From assembly GCA_023457035.1 (NCBI GenBank), contig JAEWNN010000076.1, positions 1 through 60,995 of the forward strand: a DNA stretch of 60,995 bases, read 5' to 3'. The notes beneath the pieces are model-generated. The model saw only the letters and a program-made list of their open reading frames with translations. It made no database searches and was not told the origin of the DNA. Shown piece by piece: positions 1-9,274 of the stretch. Both the position numbers and the translations under genes were made by a program. The stretch comes from Verrucomicrobiota bacterium. GTDB lineage: Bacteria > Verrucomicrobiota > Verrucomicrobiia > Opitutales > Opitutaceae. Position 1 is the stretch's first letter, and each line of letters opens with the position of its first letter.

Positions 1-1
1 T

Positions 2-781
2 CGTGCCCATGATGGCGCCGACGATGGCCATGCCGGGGCTGCCCTTGCCGGTGAGCGCCTCGCCGATGATGATGCTGGCGAGTCCCCAGACCATCATGCC
101 GATGCCCATCTGGACGTCGGCGAAACCTTGGTACTGGGCGAGCATTGCGCCGGCGAGGGCGACGAGGGCGTTGGAGACGGCGAGGCCGAAGACGAGCATG
201 CGCTTGTCGTCGGCGCCCTGGGCGCGGGCCATCTGGGCGTTCTCGCCGGCGGCGCGGATGATCGTGCCGAGGTGGGTGAGGAGGAAGAAACGCAGCGCGA
301 CGGCGACGGCGGCCACCGCGACGAAGACGGTGAGCAGCATCGCGACGTCGCGTGTGGGGACGGACCAGCCGAGGATGCCGAGGGACTCGGCACCGGCGAG
401 GCGGCGGAGAAGTTTCTCGGGGCCGTCGGCGAGGGAGGGGACGTCGAGCAGCGGGACGTTGCTGCGGCCCATGACGCGGAGGTTGATCGAGTAGAGGGCC
501 GTCATGGTGAGGATGCCCGACAGGAGTTCCTGGATGCGGAACTTGGTGTGGAGCAGGGCGGTGACGGCGCCGGCGAGGGCGCCGGCTCCGCAGGCGACGA
601 GGGTGGCGGCCCACGGCGGCCAGCCGTGCACGAGCAGCACGGCGGCGGTGGCGGCGCCGAGGGTGATCGAGCCGTCGACGGTGATGTCGCAGTAACGCTG
701 GATGCGGAAGCTGATGAGCATGCCCAGCGCGAGCAGCGAGAGGATGAAGCCGATGGTGAAGGCGCCGATAACGAGCGTCAT
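2..781 (-). CDS. ABC transporter permease, TrpY/YtlD-like (C-terminus off window)
   Basis: Partial inner-membrane permease; about 260 residues are visible and the frame runs off the left edge. The translation starts MTLVIGAFTIGFILSLLALG and contains the DITVDGSITLGA segment, which is typical of permeases that work with PF04392 (TrpX-type) substrate-binding proteins. Several hydrophobic helices follow, with a GENAQMARAQG-like coupling loop. The ATG overlaps the stop of the upstream STAS gene as ATGA, so the two are translationally coupled. The four-domain TrpX-like binding protein lies one gene upstream, which supports the family call. The ATPase gene is expected beyond the edge but is not visible. 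The substrate is unknown; aromatic amino acids are one known ligand class of the family. Confidence 0.88.
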   Translation of the reverse strand, partial: MTLVIGAFTIGFILSLLALGMLISFRIQRYCDITVDGSITLGAATAAVLLVHGWPPWAATLVACGAGALAGAVTALLHTKFRIQELLSGILTMTALYSINLRVMGRSNVPLLDVPSLADGPEKLLRRLAGAESLGILGWSVPTRDVAMLLTVFVAVAAVAVALRFFLLTHLGTIIRAAGENAQMARAQGADDKRMLVFGLAVSNALVALAGAMLAQYQGFADVQMGIGMMVWGLASIIIGEALTGKGSPGMAIVGAIMGT

Positions 782-2028
782 GAGAGGTCCTCCGAGGTGA
801 AGTGGACGGGGGCGCACCAGCAGGCGCCGCGGATGAAGGCGCTGCGGCCGAGGCCGAGCGCGGGGCGGTCGTCCTCGACGAGGTGGAGGAGGGCCCGCGG
901 CGCGGCGGTGGAGAAGAGCTGCTGGACGGTGGGGGCGAGGTCGATCGCGCCGTTGGGCAGCGGGCTGAAGGGGAAGACGGCGGCGTGCGCGTGCGCATAC
1001 CAGCCGGGGTGCGAGGGCAGTGCGGGAAGCGTCACGCCCTGCAACGGCGCGGAGCAGGCGAAGGCGACGACGAGGGCGAGCTCGCCCTCGTGGACGCGCT
1101 CGCCGGAGAAGGCCAGCCACTCGCGCACGGCGGGGAACTCGGCGGCGGCGGTGTCGGCGGCGATGAGGCCGGGCGAGCGTGCCCAGGACAACCCGACAAG
1201 GCCGTCGACCTCGGCGAGGACGACGACGGCGACGCTCTTCGAGCCGGTGGTGGCGAAGGCGCCTTCGAGGAGGCGGTCGAGGGTGAGCGGTTTGCCGCCG
1301 TCGGCGGGTTGGAAACGGAGGAGGTGGGTGAAGGCGCCGGTGGCGCGCAGGGCGTCGGCCACGCGGAGCTTCGGGACGAAATTGCCGGTGCCGACCAGGT
1401 AGTCGGGCGCTTCGCTGCCATCGCCCGGGAGGAAGGCGGTGCAGCCGGCGACGGAGAGGAAGTCGCCGAAGTGGGCGGCGGGCTCGTCGCCCTGGCCGGG
1501 GGAACCGATGCCGAGCGCGGTGTGATCGGCGCCGAACTCGACCTCGCGGCAGGAGGCGACATCCATGGGCGTCCACGTTTTCCAGTTACCGGGGCGCGAG
1601 GCGCGCAGCGGTGCGGCGGCGCTGGGGATCGGATACGTCTCGATGGCGGCACCGGCGGTCGTCCAGCCGGCGGGCGGCGGGGCGGCGGGCTGGGGCTTGG
1701 CGGTGTCGGCCTGCGCGGCGGTGCCCTCGTCGAGGGCGAGCAGGGAGTCGAAGCCGGACATGCGCAGCGTCTGCACGATGAAATCGGCGGCGCGGACGAT
1801 CTTGAAGGAGCCGCGCACGGCGGCGACCTCCCGGTGGGTCTGCAGCAGCGAGCGGATGCCGGCGGAGCTGAGGTACTCGAGGGCGGAGGCGTCGAGGCGG
1901 AGCTGGTGGTGGCCCTCGCGCACGGCGCGGCGGGTGGCTTCGAGGAAGTGCTCGGCCCAGGCGGCGTCGAGCCGGCCCTCGGCCTTGATCTCAAGCCGGT
2001 CCGGGTAGGCGGTGGTGGTGAGTTTCAT
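778..2028 (-). CDS. STAS-domain protein with large unrecognised C-terminal domain
   Basis: 416 residues. Residues 1-110 form a STAS (anti-anti-sigma, RsbV/SpoIIAA) domain with the phosphoacceptor-type motif EYLSSAGIRSL at about 51-61. A Pro/Ala-rich linker follows (about 115-135). A C-terminal region of roughly 250 residues starts near MDVASCREVEFGADHTALGI, is moderately hydrophobic, and matches no domain I recognise. The start is the ATG at 2028, 35 bases after the stop of the four-domain binding protein. The 3' end overlaps the permease start. It is the second STAS protein of the operon, so it is a likely phosphorylation target of the HATPase domain encoded upstream. How it would act on the permease or on the unknown domain is inference. 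Confidence 0.8.
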   Translation of the reverse strand: MKLTTTAYPDRLEIKAEGRLDAAWAEHFLEATRRAVREGHHQLRLDASALEYLSSAGIRSLLQTHREVAAVRGSFKIVRAADFIVQTLRMSGFDSLLALDEGTAAQADTAKPQPAAPPPAGWTTAGAAIETYPIPSAAAPLRASRPGNWKTWTPMDVASCREVEFGADHTALGIGSPGQGDEPAAHFGDFLSVAGCTAFLPGDGSEAPDYLVGTGNFVPKLRVADALRATGAFTHLLRFQPADGGKPLTLDRLLEGAFATTGSKSVAVVVLAEVDGLVGLSWARSPGLIAADTAAAEFPAVREWLAFSGERVHEGELALVVAFACSAPLQGVTLPALPSHPGWYAHAHAAVFPFSPLPNGAIDLAPTVQQLFSTAAPRALLHLVEDDRPALGLGRSAFIRGACWCAPVHFTSEDLS

Positions 2029-2063
2029 TGAAGGGCAGAGACGGTTGCACGAGTGCGCCGCAC

Positions 2064-5000
2064 TCACGGTTTGCGGGCGGGCTCGGCGGGGGTGAAGATC
2101 TTGGCGCGGGCGAGGACGGACTCGGGGATCGCGAGGCCGACCTTGGCGGCGGCGGCGGGGCTGACGGTGAGCGTCTCGCTGCGGGTGTTGGCGAAGGGGA
2201 TGTTCGCCGGGGAATCGCCGCGGAGGATGCGCACGGCGACCTGGCCGGCCTCGACGCTCGCGTCGTAGTAGTCGCGGGCGAGGGCGAGGGTGGCGCCGGT
2301 CTGCACGTGGTTGGTCTCGAAGCAGAAGACGGGCAGGCGGGCCTCGGTGGCCTTGCGCACGATCAGGCCGAAGCCGGGGCGTGTGGTGTTGTCGGCGATC
2401 TGGCAGACGACATCGAGCTGCTGGCGGCAGAGGGCGTCGATGGCCTCCGAAGTCTCGGCGCTGCCGGTGACGGGGACGGCGACGAGCTCGATGCCCTGGC
2501 GCTTCAGGACCTCGCCGAACCAGTCCTTGTAGAGGACGCTGTTGAGCTCGGAGGGCGTGAAGAGCGTGCCCACGCGGCGGACACCGGGGATGAGTTCGCG
2601 GACGAGCGCGGTCATGTCCTCGAAGGCGGAGCGGGTGGTGATGCCGGTGACGTTGGGGAGATGATCCGTCTCCGACTTCCCGGCACCGGCACGGATGGCG
2701 TCGGCCACGCCGGTGAAGACGATCGGGAGGTCGCCGGCCTGGCGGATGGCGGTCTGGAGGGCGTTGGTGGTGACGACGAGGAGGAGGTCGACCTGCTCGG
2801 AGCGGACGGAGCCGACGATGCTGGAGAGGGTGGACATGTCGCCCTGGGCGTTGAGGACCTTGAGGGCAAAGTCGCGGCCCTCGACGAGGCCGCCGCGGAC
2901 GAGGCCGTCCTTGAGGCCCTGGACGCACTGCTCGGACATGGTGGTGTCGTTGAAGGCGACGATGCGGACCTGCCAGGGCCGGGTGGGCGCGGCGGGCGGC
3001 GGGGTGACGTGGGCGGCAGGAGACGCCGGGGCGGGCGGCTCGGGGGCGACGGTGCGCTGGACGGCGGTGACCTCGAGCGGGAGAGCGGCCGGGGCGACAC
3101 CGGCGAGGACCTTGGCGGCGAGGCGGCCGGACTGCGCGCCCCATTCCTCGTAGTCGTCGCCGACAGCGCCGGTGGCGCCTTGGGAGACTTGGGCGGGCTC
3201 GGAGGTGAAGAGCGGGACGCCGGCGTCGCGGGCGGTGCGCGCGAGGACGGGGAAGCCGGAGCCGACGAGGTTGTCGGCCGAGGTGAGGAGCGCCTGGGCG
3301 CCGCGCTGGACGAGGGACTGGGCGGCGAGGGAAAGTTCGGAGACGTTGGAAACGGTCGCCTCGTGGAGGGTGAGGCGGCGCTCGCGGCAGACGGCGCGGA
3401 GCCGCTCGACCGAGATCATGGAGTTGGGCTCGGCGGGGTTGAAGACGGTGCCGACGGCGGCCAGGCCGGGCCGGTGGGCGGCGGCCAGGTCGAGCAGTTT
3501 GTCCATGGGCGGGTCGTCGTGGACGCCGGTGATGTTGGCGGGTCGGCCGTCCGCGAAGAGGCCGAGCTTGGCGGGGTCGCTGCCGACGCTGAAGACGAGC
3601 GGGACGGTCTTCACTTTCCGGGCACCGGCGACGAGGGCCGGGGTGCTGACGGTGAGGACGAGGTCGGGCACGGTGGCGAGGGCGGAGTCGAAGAGCTGGG
3701 GGAGCAGGGCGATCTCGCCCTGGGCGTTGTAGCGCTGGAGGACGAAGTCCGTGCCTTCGACGAGGCCGGACTGGGCGAGGCCGCGGAGGAGGCCCTGCTC
3801 GGCGAGCTCTAGGGAGTGCGCCTGGACGAGGCTGACGAGGGCGATGCGGGCGGGGCGGCCGCCGAGGCGAGTGGCGACGTGGTGGAAGATGTGGGCCTCG
3901 CGGAGAAGCTCCGGTGGGAAGACGAGCCCGAGTTGCGCGGCGGCGGCGAAATCGACCGGGAGCTCGGACTCCGGCGACGGGGCGAAGGGGATCTTCGCGG
4001 GATCCTCGCCGAGGAGCACGCGCGCGGCGAGCAGGCCGCCGAAATGGCCGTTGCCCTCGGGGCTGATGCCGCAGGCCAGCAGCGCACCGGTGCCCATGCC
4101 GGACTCGTCGTCGGCGAGCAGGGGGACGCCGTGCCTCCGGCAGGTGGAGACGATGAGCGGCTCGGCGGCCATGATGGCGTTGTCGCCGGCGAGGAAGAAC
4201 GCGTCGATGCCCTCGGCGAAGACGGCGGTGAGCGCCTCGGGGACCTCGTTGGGGTTGTTGGCCGGGCGGCGCACGAGCCGGAAGCCGTACTTCTGCGCGA
4301 ACTCCTCGGCGATGCGCACCTCCGTCATGACGTTGGGTTCGGAGGGGGTGTAGATCATGCCGATCTTGCGGATCCCCGGGTAGAGCTTGAGCAGCCAGGC
4401 GAAGCCGCCCTCGAGCGGCGCGGGCGCGACCGCGCCGGTGACGTTGGGCTGGTGGTCGGTGAAGGACCGGCCGGCGCCGGCGCCGACGGGCTCGGTGACG
4501 ATGGCGAAGACGACCGGCTTGTCCTTCACGCGGCCGGCGACCGCGGCCAACGCGGGAGTCGACAGCGCGACGATGAGGTCGGACTCGGACGAGCCGACGT
4601 TGGCGGCGATCTGCTGGAGGATCGACGGGTCGCCGTTGGCGTGGGCGATGGAGAGGCGGAGATTCTTTCCCTCGATAAAACCCCGCTCGGCGAGGGCCTT
4701 GCGCACGCCGGCGATCGCCTCGTCGAAGAGCTTGTGCGGCGACATGTAGACGAGGTCGACCTTGTAGGTGCGGCCCGGTTCGGGCTTCGCGGCAACCGGG
4801 GCGGCGGCGGTAACCGCGGGTTGCGCGGTTGCGGCGGCGCGGGCCAACAACTCCGGCGAGGCGGACCAAGCGGGGGCGAAGGCGGCGAGGACGTCGGTGT
4901 TGATCGTGAGGCGCTCGGGGACGACGTTATCGACGCCGATGGTGCGCGGGTCGGTGCCGCGGAGGAGCTTGGCGGAGAGCGCGCCGATGGTGCGTCCGAC

Positions 5001-5849
5001 ATCGGGATACGAGGCGCCGAGCGAGAAGAGCGCGCCGCGGGCGGTGTCGGTGGGGTCGTTGGTGAAGACGGGGACGCCGGCGGTCTTGGCGATGGAGACG
5101 ACGGAACCGGTGGAGGCGTTGACGACGGTGTCGCCGCCGATCCAGACGGCGTCGACCTCGCGGGCGAGGACGGAGCGGATGGCCTCGGGGACCTCGGAGG
5201 TGTTGCCGGCGTTGGCCTCGGCGAGCTCGAGGCCGAGCTCGGTGCAGACGGCGCGGGCCTGGAGGACGCAGGCCTCGGAGTTGTGCTCGGCGGGGTTCCA
5301 GACGACGCCGACGCGGCGCAGCTGCGGGTTCATCCGGCGGGCGAGGCGGAAGAGGTTGGCGACGGGCTGGAAGGTGCCGATGCCGACGAGGTGGGCGGGG
5401 TGCTGGTCGGGCGCGGGGCCGGCGATGGCGACGCCGGAGCCGTAGGGATCGGTGACGGCGCCGAAGACGTGCGGGGTCTTGCCGTCGCGGTTGGCGGCGG
5501 CCATCGCCTGTAGGGCCGGGGTGCTGACGGTGACGATCTGGTCGTAGCCGCCGGCGGCGAGGTCCTTGGCGATGGCGGTGGCGGTGGCGTAGTCGCCGGA
5601 GGCGTTGAAGCGCGCGAGCTGGATGGTCTTGCCCTCGACGAAGCCGGCGGCGGCGAGGCCGTCGACGACGCCTTTGGCGGTGTCGTCGATGAGGGCGGTG
5701 GAGACGAACTGGAAGAGGGCGACGCGCGGGATGCGCGCGGGCGAGGGGGCGGCTTTCTGGCGGCGGCCGATGTCGGAGCTGAGCAGGATGCCGGAGGCGG
5801 CGGCGATGAGCGCGAGGCCGAGCCAGAGGTGTTTGAGGCAGCGGAGCAT
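2064..5849 (-). CDS. Four-domain tandem ABC substrate-binding protein (PF04392 x4)
   Basis: 1261 residues; family members are normally about 320. An N-terminal hydrophobic segment (about 8-24) without a lipobox exports or anchors it. Four homologous TrpX-like binding modules follow at about 42-325, 363-658, 667-925 and 960-1252. Each repeats the same landmarks: a G-(F/L)-(V/I)-EG turn, a (S/T)TPAL or TNAL motif, and a hinge motif seen as NPAEHNS, TPSEPNV, NPAEPNS and TPSELNS. Pro/Ala-rich linkers separate modules 1/2 and 3/4. The start is the ATG at 5849, 3 bases after the phosphatase stop. The permease two genes on suggests transport, and the signalling genes on both sides suggest ligand sensing. 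There is no frameshift, and all four modules look intact. Confidence 0.92.
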   Translation of the reverse strand: MLRCLKHLWLGLALIAAASGILLSSDIGRRQKAAPSPARIPRVALFQFVSTALIDDTAKGVVDGLAAAGFVEGKTIQLARFNASGDYATATAIAKDLAAGGYDQIVTVSTPALQAMAAANRDGKTPHVFGAVTDPYGSGVAIAGPAPDQHPAHLVGIGTFQPVANLFRLARRMNPQLRRVGVVWNPAEHNSEACVLQARAVCTELGLELAEANAGNTSEVPEAIRSVLAREVDAVWIGGDTVVNASTGSVVSIAKTAGVPVFTNDPTDTARGALFSLGASYPDVGRTIGALSAKLLRGTDPRTIGVDNVVPERLTINTDVLAAFAPAWSASPELLARAAATAQPAVTAAAPVAAKPEPGRTYKVDLVYMSPHKLFDEAIAGVRKALAERGFIEGKNLRLSIAHANGDPSILQQIAANVGSSESDLIVALSTPALAAVAGRVKDKPVVFAIVTEPVGAGAGRSFTDHQPNVTGAVAPAPLEGGFAWLLKLYPGIRKIGMIYTPSEPNVMTEVRIAEEFAQKYGFRLVRRPANNPNEVPEALTAVFAEGIDAFFLAGDNAIMAAEPLIVSTCRRHGVPLLADDESGMGTGALLACGISPEGNGHFGGLLAARVLLGEDPAKIPFAPSPESELPVDFAAAAQLGLVFPPELLREAHIFHHVATRLGGRPARIALVSLVQAHSLELAEQGLLRGLAQSGLVEGTDFVLQRYNAQGEIALLPQLFDSALATVPDLVLTVSTPALVAGARKVKTVPLVFSVGSDPAKLGLFADGRPANITGVHDDPPMDKLLDLAAAHRPGLAAVGTVFNPAEPNSMISVERLRAVCRERRLTLHEATVSNVSELSLAAQSLVQRGAQALLTSADNLVGSGFPVLARTARDAGVPLFTSEPAQVSQGATGAVGDDYEEWGAQSGRLAAKVLAGVAPAALPLEVTAVQRTVAPEPPAPASPAAHVTPPPAAPTRPWQVRIVAFNDTTMSEQCVQGLKDGLVRGGLVEGRDFALKVLNAQGDMSTLSSIVGSVRSEQVDLLLVVTTNALQTAIRQAGDLPIVFTGVADAIRAGAGKSETDHLPNVTGITTRSAFEDMTALVRELIPGVRRVGTLFTPSELNSVLYKDWFGEVLKRQGIELVAVPVTGSAETSEAIDALCRQQLDVVCQIADNTTRPGFGLIVRKATEARLPVFCFETNHVQTGATLALARDYYDASVEAGQVAVRILRGDSPANIPFANTRSETLTVSPAAAAKVGLAIPESVLARAKIFTPAEPARKP

Positions 5850-5852
5850 GGT

Positions 5853-8228
5853 CTAGGAAGCGGTGGGCGCGGCGAGGCGCGCGGTGAGGGTGAGGATGTT
5901 GCGGTCGCCCCGGCGGCGGTAGGCCATGCCGGCCATGGTGCGCCGGATGAAATGGATACCGAGGCCGCCGATCTGGCGTTGGTCGAGGCCGGCGGCGGTG
6001 TCGGCCTGGACGTGGAGGGTCGGATCGAAGGGACGGCCGTCGTCCTCGATCTCGAGGCGGAGGAGCTCGCCCTCGTGCCAGAGGCGGAAGCGGACGGTGT
6101 GCTCGGCGGAGTCGGCGAAGGCGTAGGAGACGACGTTCACGAACCACTCCTCGAGGGCGAGGTTGAGGTTGACGACGAGCGGGGCGGGCCAGGCGGAGGC
6201 CTCGCCGAGGGACTCGATCCAGGCGACGAGGAGGGAGAGGTCGTCCTTGCGGTTGCGCAGGTCGAGGGCGGCGTCGGGGGCGCGGGCGGGCCCGGTGGTA
6301 TTGGCATCCGGATACTCGGCGACCCGCAGGGCGAGCAGGGTGATGTCGTCGGACTGCTCGGTGCCGGCGGCGTGGGCGTGGACGGCGGCGACGATGGACT
6401 CGATGAGCGGGCGCATGCGCTGGGCGCGCCCGCGGCCGGCGAGGTCGACGAGGCGGGACTCGTCGAACATGGCGTTGGCGGGATTCATGGCCTCGGTGAC
6501 GCCGTCGGTGTAAAGCAGGAGGGCGTCGCCGCCGGCGAGGCGGACGGCCTGGTTGAGGTAGCGGCTGCCGGGGAGGGCGGCGAGCGCGGGGCCGGGCTTG
6601 GAGCGGAGGAGGTCGACGGCGCCGGAGGAGCGGAGGACGAGGGGCGGGTTGTGGCCGGCGTTGGCGTAGGCGAGGTCGCCGGTGCGCAGGTTCAGGATAC
6701 CGCAGAAGGCGGTGATGAACATGCAGGTGTCGTTGTTCTCGGAGAGCTCGTTGTTGACCATGACCAGGGCGCGGGCGGGGTCGCGGACGGCCTGGATGGT
6801 GGACTTGAGGAGCGTCTTGCCGACGGCCATGAGGAGGGAGGCCGGGACGCCCTTGCCGGAGACGTCGCCGATGGCGACGTAGAGGTGGTCGGCGTCGAGG
6901 AGGGCGAAGTCGTAGAGGTCGCCGCCGACCTCCTTGGCGGGCTCGAGGCAGGCGTAGAGGTCGAGGTCGCGGCGGTTCGGGAAGGGCGGGAAAAGCTTGG
7001 GGACGATGCCGAGCTGGATCTGGTGGGCGATGGCGAGCTCGCTGGCGATCTTCTCCTTGGCGGCGGTGGTGGTGGTGAGGCGGGCGATGTAGTCGCGCAG
7101 CTCGGTGCGCATCCAGCCGAAGGACTCGGTGAGGCGGCCGACCTCGTCGAGGCGGCGCACGGGGGGCAGGGGGGTGTCGAACTGGCCGGCGGCGAGATGG
7201 AGGGCGACGCGGGCGAGGCGGCGCAGGGGACGCGCGATCGAGTAGGCGGTGGGCACGGCGGCGAGGGCGAGCAGCAGCAGGCCGCCGGCTCCGACGAGGA
7301 GGTTGACGCGGGTCTGGCGGTTGAGGGCGGCGAGCATTCGGTCCTCGGGGACAATGATGCCCATGGACCAGCCCACCGAGGAGATCGGGCGGTGGTTGAT
7401 GTGGGCGCGGCGGCCGTCGATCGGGCGATGGTAGAAACGGCGGCCGGGCTCGTCGCGCAGCATGGACCAGCCGAGTTCCTGGAGTTCGGCGCCGGCGGCG
7501 GCGTCGGGGAGAGATTCGGCGAGGCTGAAGACGGTCTCGCGCATCTCGACGCGGCGATCGGGGTGGGCGATGAAGAAGCCCTGCTTGGAGAGGAGGACCG
7601 CGGAGCTGCCCTCCTCGAGGGTGAGCTGGCCGAGCAGGCGGTGCAGCCAGTCGATGGGGAGGTCGCCGGTGAGCACGGCGACCACCTGGCCACCGCGCAG
7701 CACCGGCGCGGAGTAGGTGACCATGCGGGCCTGCGAGACGGGGTCGAAGTAGGGTTCGCTCCAGACCGGGCGCTTGAGCTGGAAGGGCAGGTAGTACCAA
7801 TCCTCCATGTAGTCGCTCTCCGGGTGCTCGCGGTCGGCCACGCGGATGGAGCCGTGTTCACGGAAACCATACAGGATGCGGTAGCCGGCCGAGGCGTCCG
7901 CGGCGGGCAGGGCGACGGCCATGCCGAAGAGCTGGGGCTGGGCCTGGAGGGTGCGTTCGATCAGCTCGGTGGCGGCGTGCCGGTCGCGGGGCAGGAGGAG
8001 CCATGCGGTGGCGGCGGACTGGACGGCGGTCTCGGCGCGGCCGAGCTGCGCCTCGATGTGGTTGGCGGCGGCGAGGGCCAGGGCATCGGAGCGGGCGTTC
8101 TGTTCGTCGGTGAGGATGCGGCGTTGGGCGGAGTGGCTGACGAAGAGGACGGCGAGCAGGACCAGGCCCGCGCCGCCGAGGATCAGGCCGGCGAGGCGCC
8201 AGACCAGGGAGGTTTCACGGGGCGACAT
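5853..8228 (-). CDS. Cache-HAMP-PP2C (RsbU/SpoIIE) phosphatase fused to RsbW-like HATPase
   Basis: 791-residue membrane signalling protein. Order: TM helix about 10-31; periplasmic double-Cache-like sensor about 35-300; TM helix about 308-330; HAMP about 331-383; PP2C/SpoIIE phosphatase about 390-638 with metal-site motifs GGDLYD (435), GDVSGKG (454), TDGVTEA (574) and SDDITLL (626); C-terminal HATPase about 660-788 with an N-box-like ALEEWFVNVVSYAF (690), DDGRPFDP (729) and GGLGIHF (754). The PP2C half should dephosphorylate a phospho-STAS protein and the HATPase half should phosphorylate it, so one polypeptide holds both arms of a partner switch. It overlaps the preceding NMT1-like gene by 14 bases and is flanked by two STAS genes in the same operon. 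Confidence 0.93.
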   Translation of the reverse strand: MSPRETSLVWRLAGLILGGAGLVLLAVLFVSHSAQRRILTDEQNARSDALALAAANHIEAQLGRAETAVQSAATAWLLLPRDRHAATELIERTLQAQPQLFGMAVALPAADASAGYRILYGFREHGSIRVADREHPESDYMEDWYYLPFQLKRPVWSEPYFDPVSQARMVTYSAPVLRGGQVVAVLTGDLPIDWLHRLLGQLTLEEGSSAVLLSKQGFFIAHPDRRVEMRETVFSLAESLPDAAAGAELQELGWSMLRDEPGRRFYHRPIDGRRAHINHRPISSVGWSMGIIVPEDRMLAALNRQTRVNLLVGAGGLLLLALAAVPTAYSIARPLRRLARVALHLAAGQFDTPLPPVRRLDEVGRLTESFGWMRTELRDYIARLTTTTAAKEKIASELAIAHQIQLGIVPKLFPPFPNRRDLDLYACLEPAKEVGGDLYDFALLDADHLYVAIGDVSGKGVPASLLMAVGKTLLKSTIQAVRDPARALVMVNNELSENNDTCMFITAFCGILNLRTGDLAYANAGHNPPLVLRSSGAVDLLRSKPGPALAALPGSRYLNQAVRLAGGDALLLYTDGVTEAMNPANAMFDESRLVDLAGRGRAQRMRPLIESIVAAVHAHAAGTEQSDDITLLALRVAEYPDANTTGPARAPDAALDLRNRKDDLSLLVAWIESLGEASAWPAPLVVNLNLALEEWFVNVVSYAFADSAEHTVRFRLWHEGELLRLEIEDDGRPFDPTLHVQADTAAGLDQRQIGGLGIHFIRRTMAGMAYRRRGDRNILTLTARLAAPTAS

Positions 8229-9264
8229 GGCGGGCCTCCGGGGTGGCGAGTTCGTCGAACGCGGGGGCGGCGCTGAGCGTGCCGCCGTACTGCACGAGAG
8301 CGACGGTCTTGGCGTAGGCCTCCGGGGCGAGTTGACCGAACGCCCACGCGTCGCCCCCCTCGGGGAAGATCGAGCGCAGGATTTCGCGGAGCATCCAGTG
8401 CATGTGTGGGCGGTTGGTCGGCAGGTTGTCCCGGGCGATGTGGCGCATCACGACATCGAGCGTCTCCTCCGGGTGGGCGCGGGCGTAGCGCCAGCCCTCG
8501 AGCGAGGCGCGGGCGAAGGCGCGGCACCGTTCGGGGTGGTCGCGCCAGGTCCGCTCGAGGGCGTAGAGGCCGTCCTCGGGCAGGACGACGCCGTGTTCCC
8601 AGAGGTTGAAGACGGTGAGGGCGTCGGGTCGCACGCCGTTCTGCATGAGGCGGTGGTACTCGTTGTAGCGCATCACGGCGCAGGCCTCGACGCCGCGATG
8701 GATGAAGAGCGAGGGCGCGTAGTACTGGGGGACGATCTCGGGCTCGATGGCCTGTGTGCCGAAGAACGTCAGGTAGGGCAGGCGCAGGTCGCCCTCCCAC
8801 AGGCTGACGCGGCGGCCGTCGAGGTCGGCCGGCCGGGCGATGGTCGCCGCGGGGGCGGCGGCGGGATGTTTCCAGGCGACGAGCGCGAAGTTGCTGCGGT
8901 TGACCACCTGGGCGAGCAGGACGAGCGGCACGCCCGCCGCGCGTTGGGTGATCGCCGTGGGTAGCATGGCGACGCAGAAATCGGCGCGGCCGGCGGCGAG
9001 CTCGTCGCAGGGCGCGACATCGGGCCCGCCGCGGCGGATCTCCAGCTCGAGCCCCTCGCGCCGGTAGAAGCCCTGCTCGAGCGCCATGTAGTAGCCGGCG
9101 AACTGGGCTTGGTGGTGCCAGAGCAGCACCAACGTCATGGGGGTGGGGGCGGCGGCGGGTGGCGGCGGCTCCCCGGCCGGAGCGGCGGCGCGGGCCGGGC
9201 CGCCGAGGAGGAACAGGCCGAGCGCCACTCCGGCGCGGCCGAGGAGACGGGGCAGGGGTGGCAT
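8215..9264 (-). CDS. NMT1/THI5 (SsuA)-like periplasmic substrate-binding protein
   Basis: 349 residues. An N-terminal signal peptide (hydrophobic about 8-27, AxA cleavage near ARAAA) is followed by an NMT1/THI5-like fold. Visible features are LLWHHQAQFAGYYMALEQGF, the REGLELEI segment and AGRADFCVAMLPTAIT. The family binds pyrimidines, sulfonates or nitrate-like small molecules. No cognate permease or ATPase of this class lies nearby; the gene instead sits between a STAS gene (10 bases upstream) and the Cache phosphatase gene (14-base overlap). It may therefore feed ligand to the periplasmic Cache sensor rather than to a transporter, which is inference. A GAGG ribosome-binding site precedes the ATG at 9264. 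Confidence 0.9.
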   Translation of the reverse strand: MPPLPRLLGRAGVALGLFLLGGPARAAAPAGEPPPPAAAPTPMTLVLLWHHQAQFAGYYMALEQGFYRREGLELEIRRGGPDVAPCDELAAGRADFCVAMLPTAITQRAAGVPLVLLAQVVNRSNFALVAWKHPAAAPAATIARPADLDGRRVSLWEGDLRLPYLTFFGTQAIEPEIVPQYYAPSLFIHRGVEACAVMRYNEYHRLMQNGVRPDALTVFNLWEHGVVLPEDGLYALERTWRDHPERCRAFARASLEGWRYARAHPEETLDVVMRHIARDNLPTNRPHMHWMLREILRSIFPEGGDAWAFGQLAPEAYAKTVALVQYGGTLSAAPAFDELATPEARHVAP

Positions 9265-9274
9265 GGCGAAAGCC

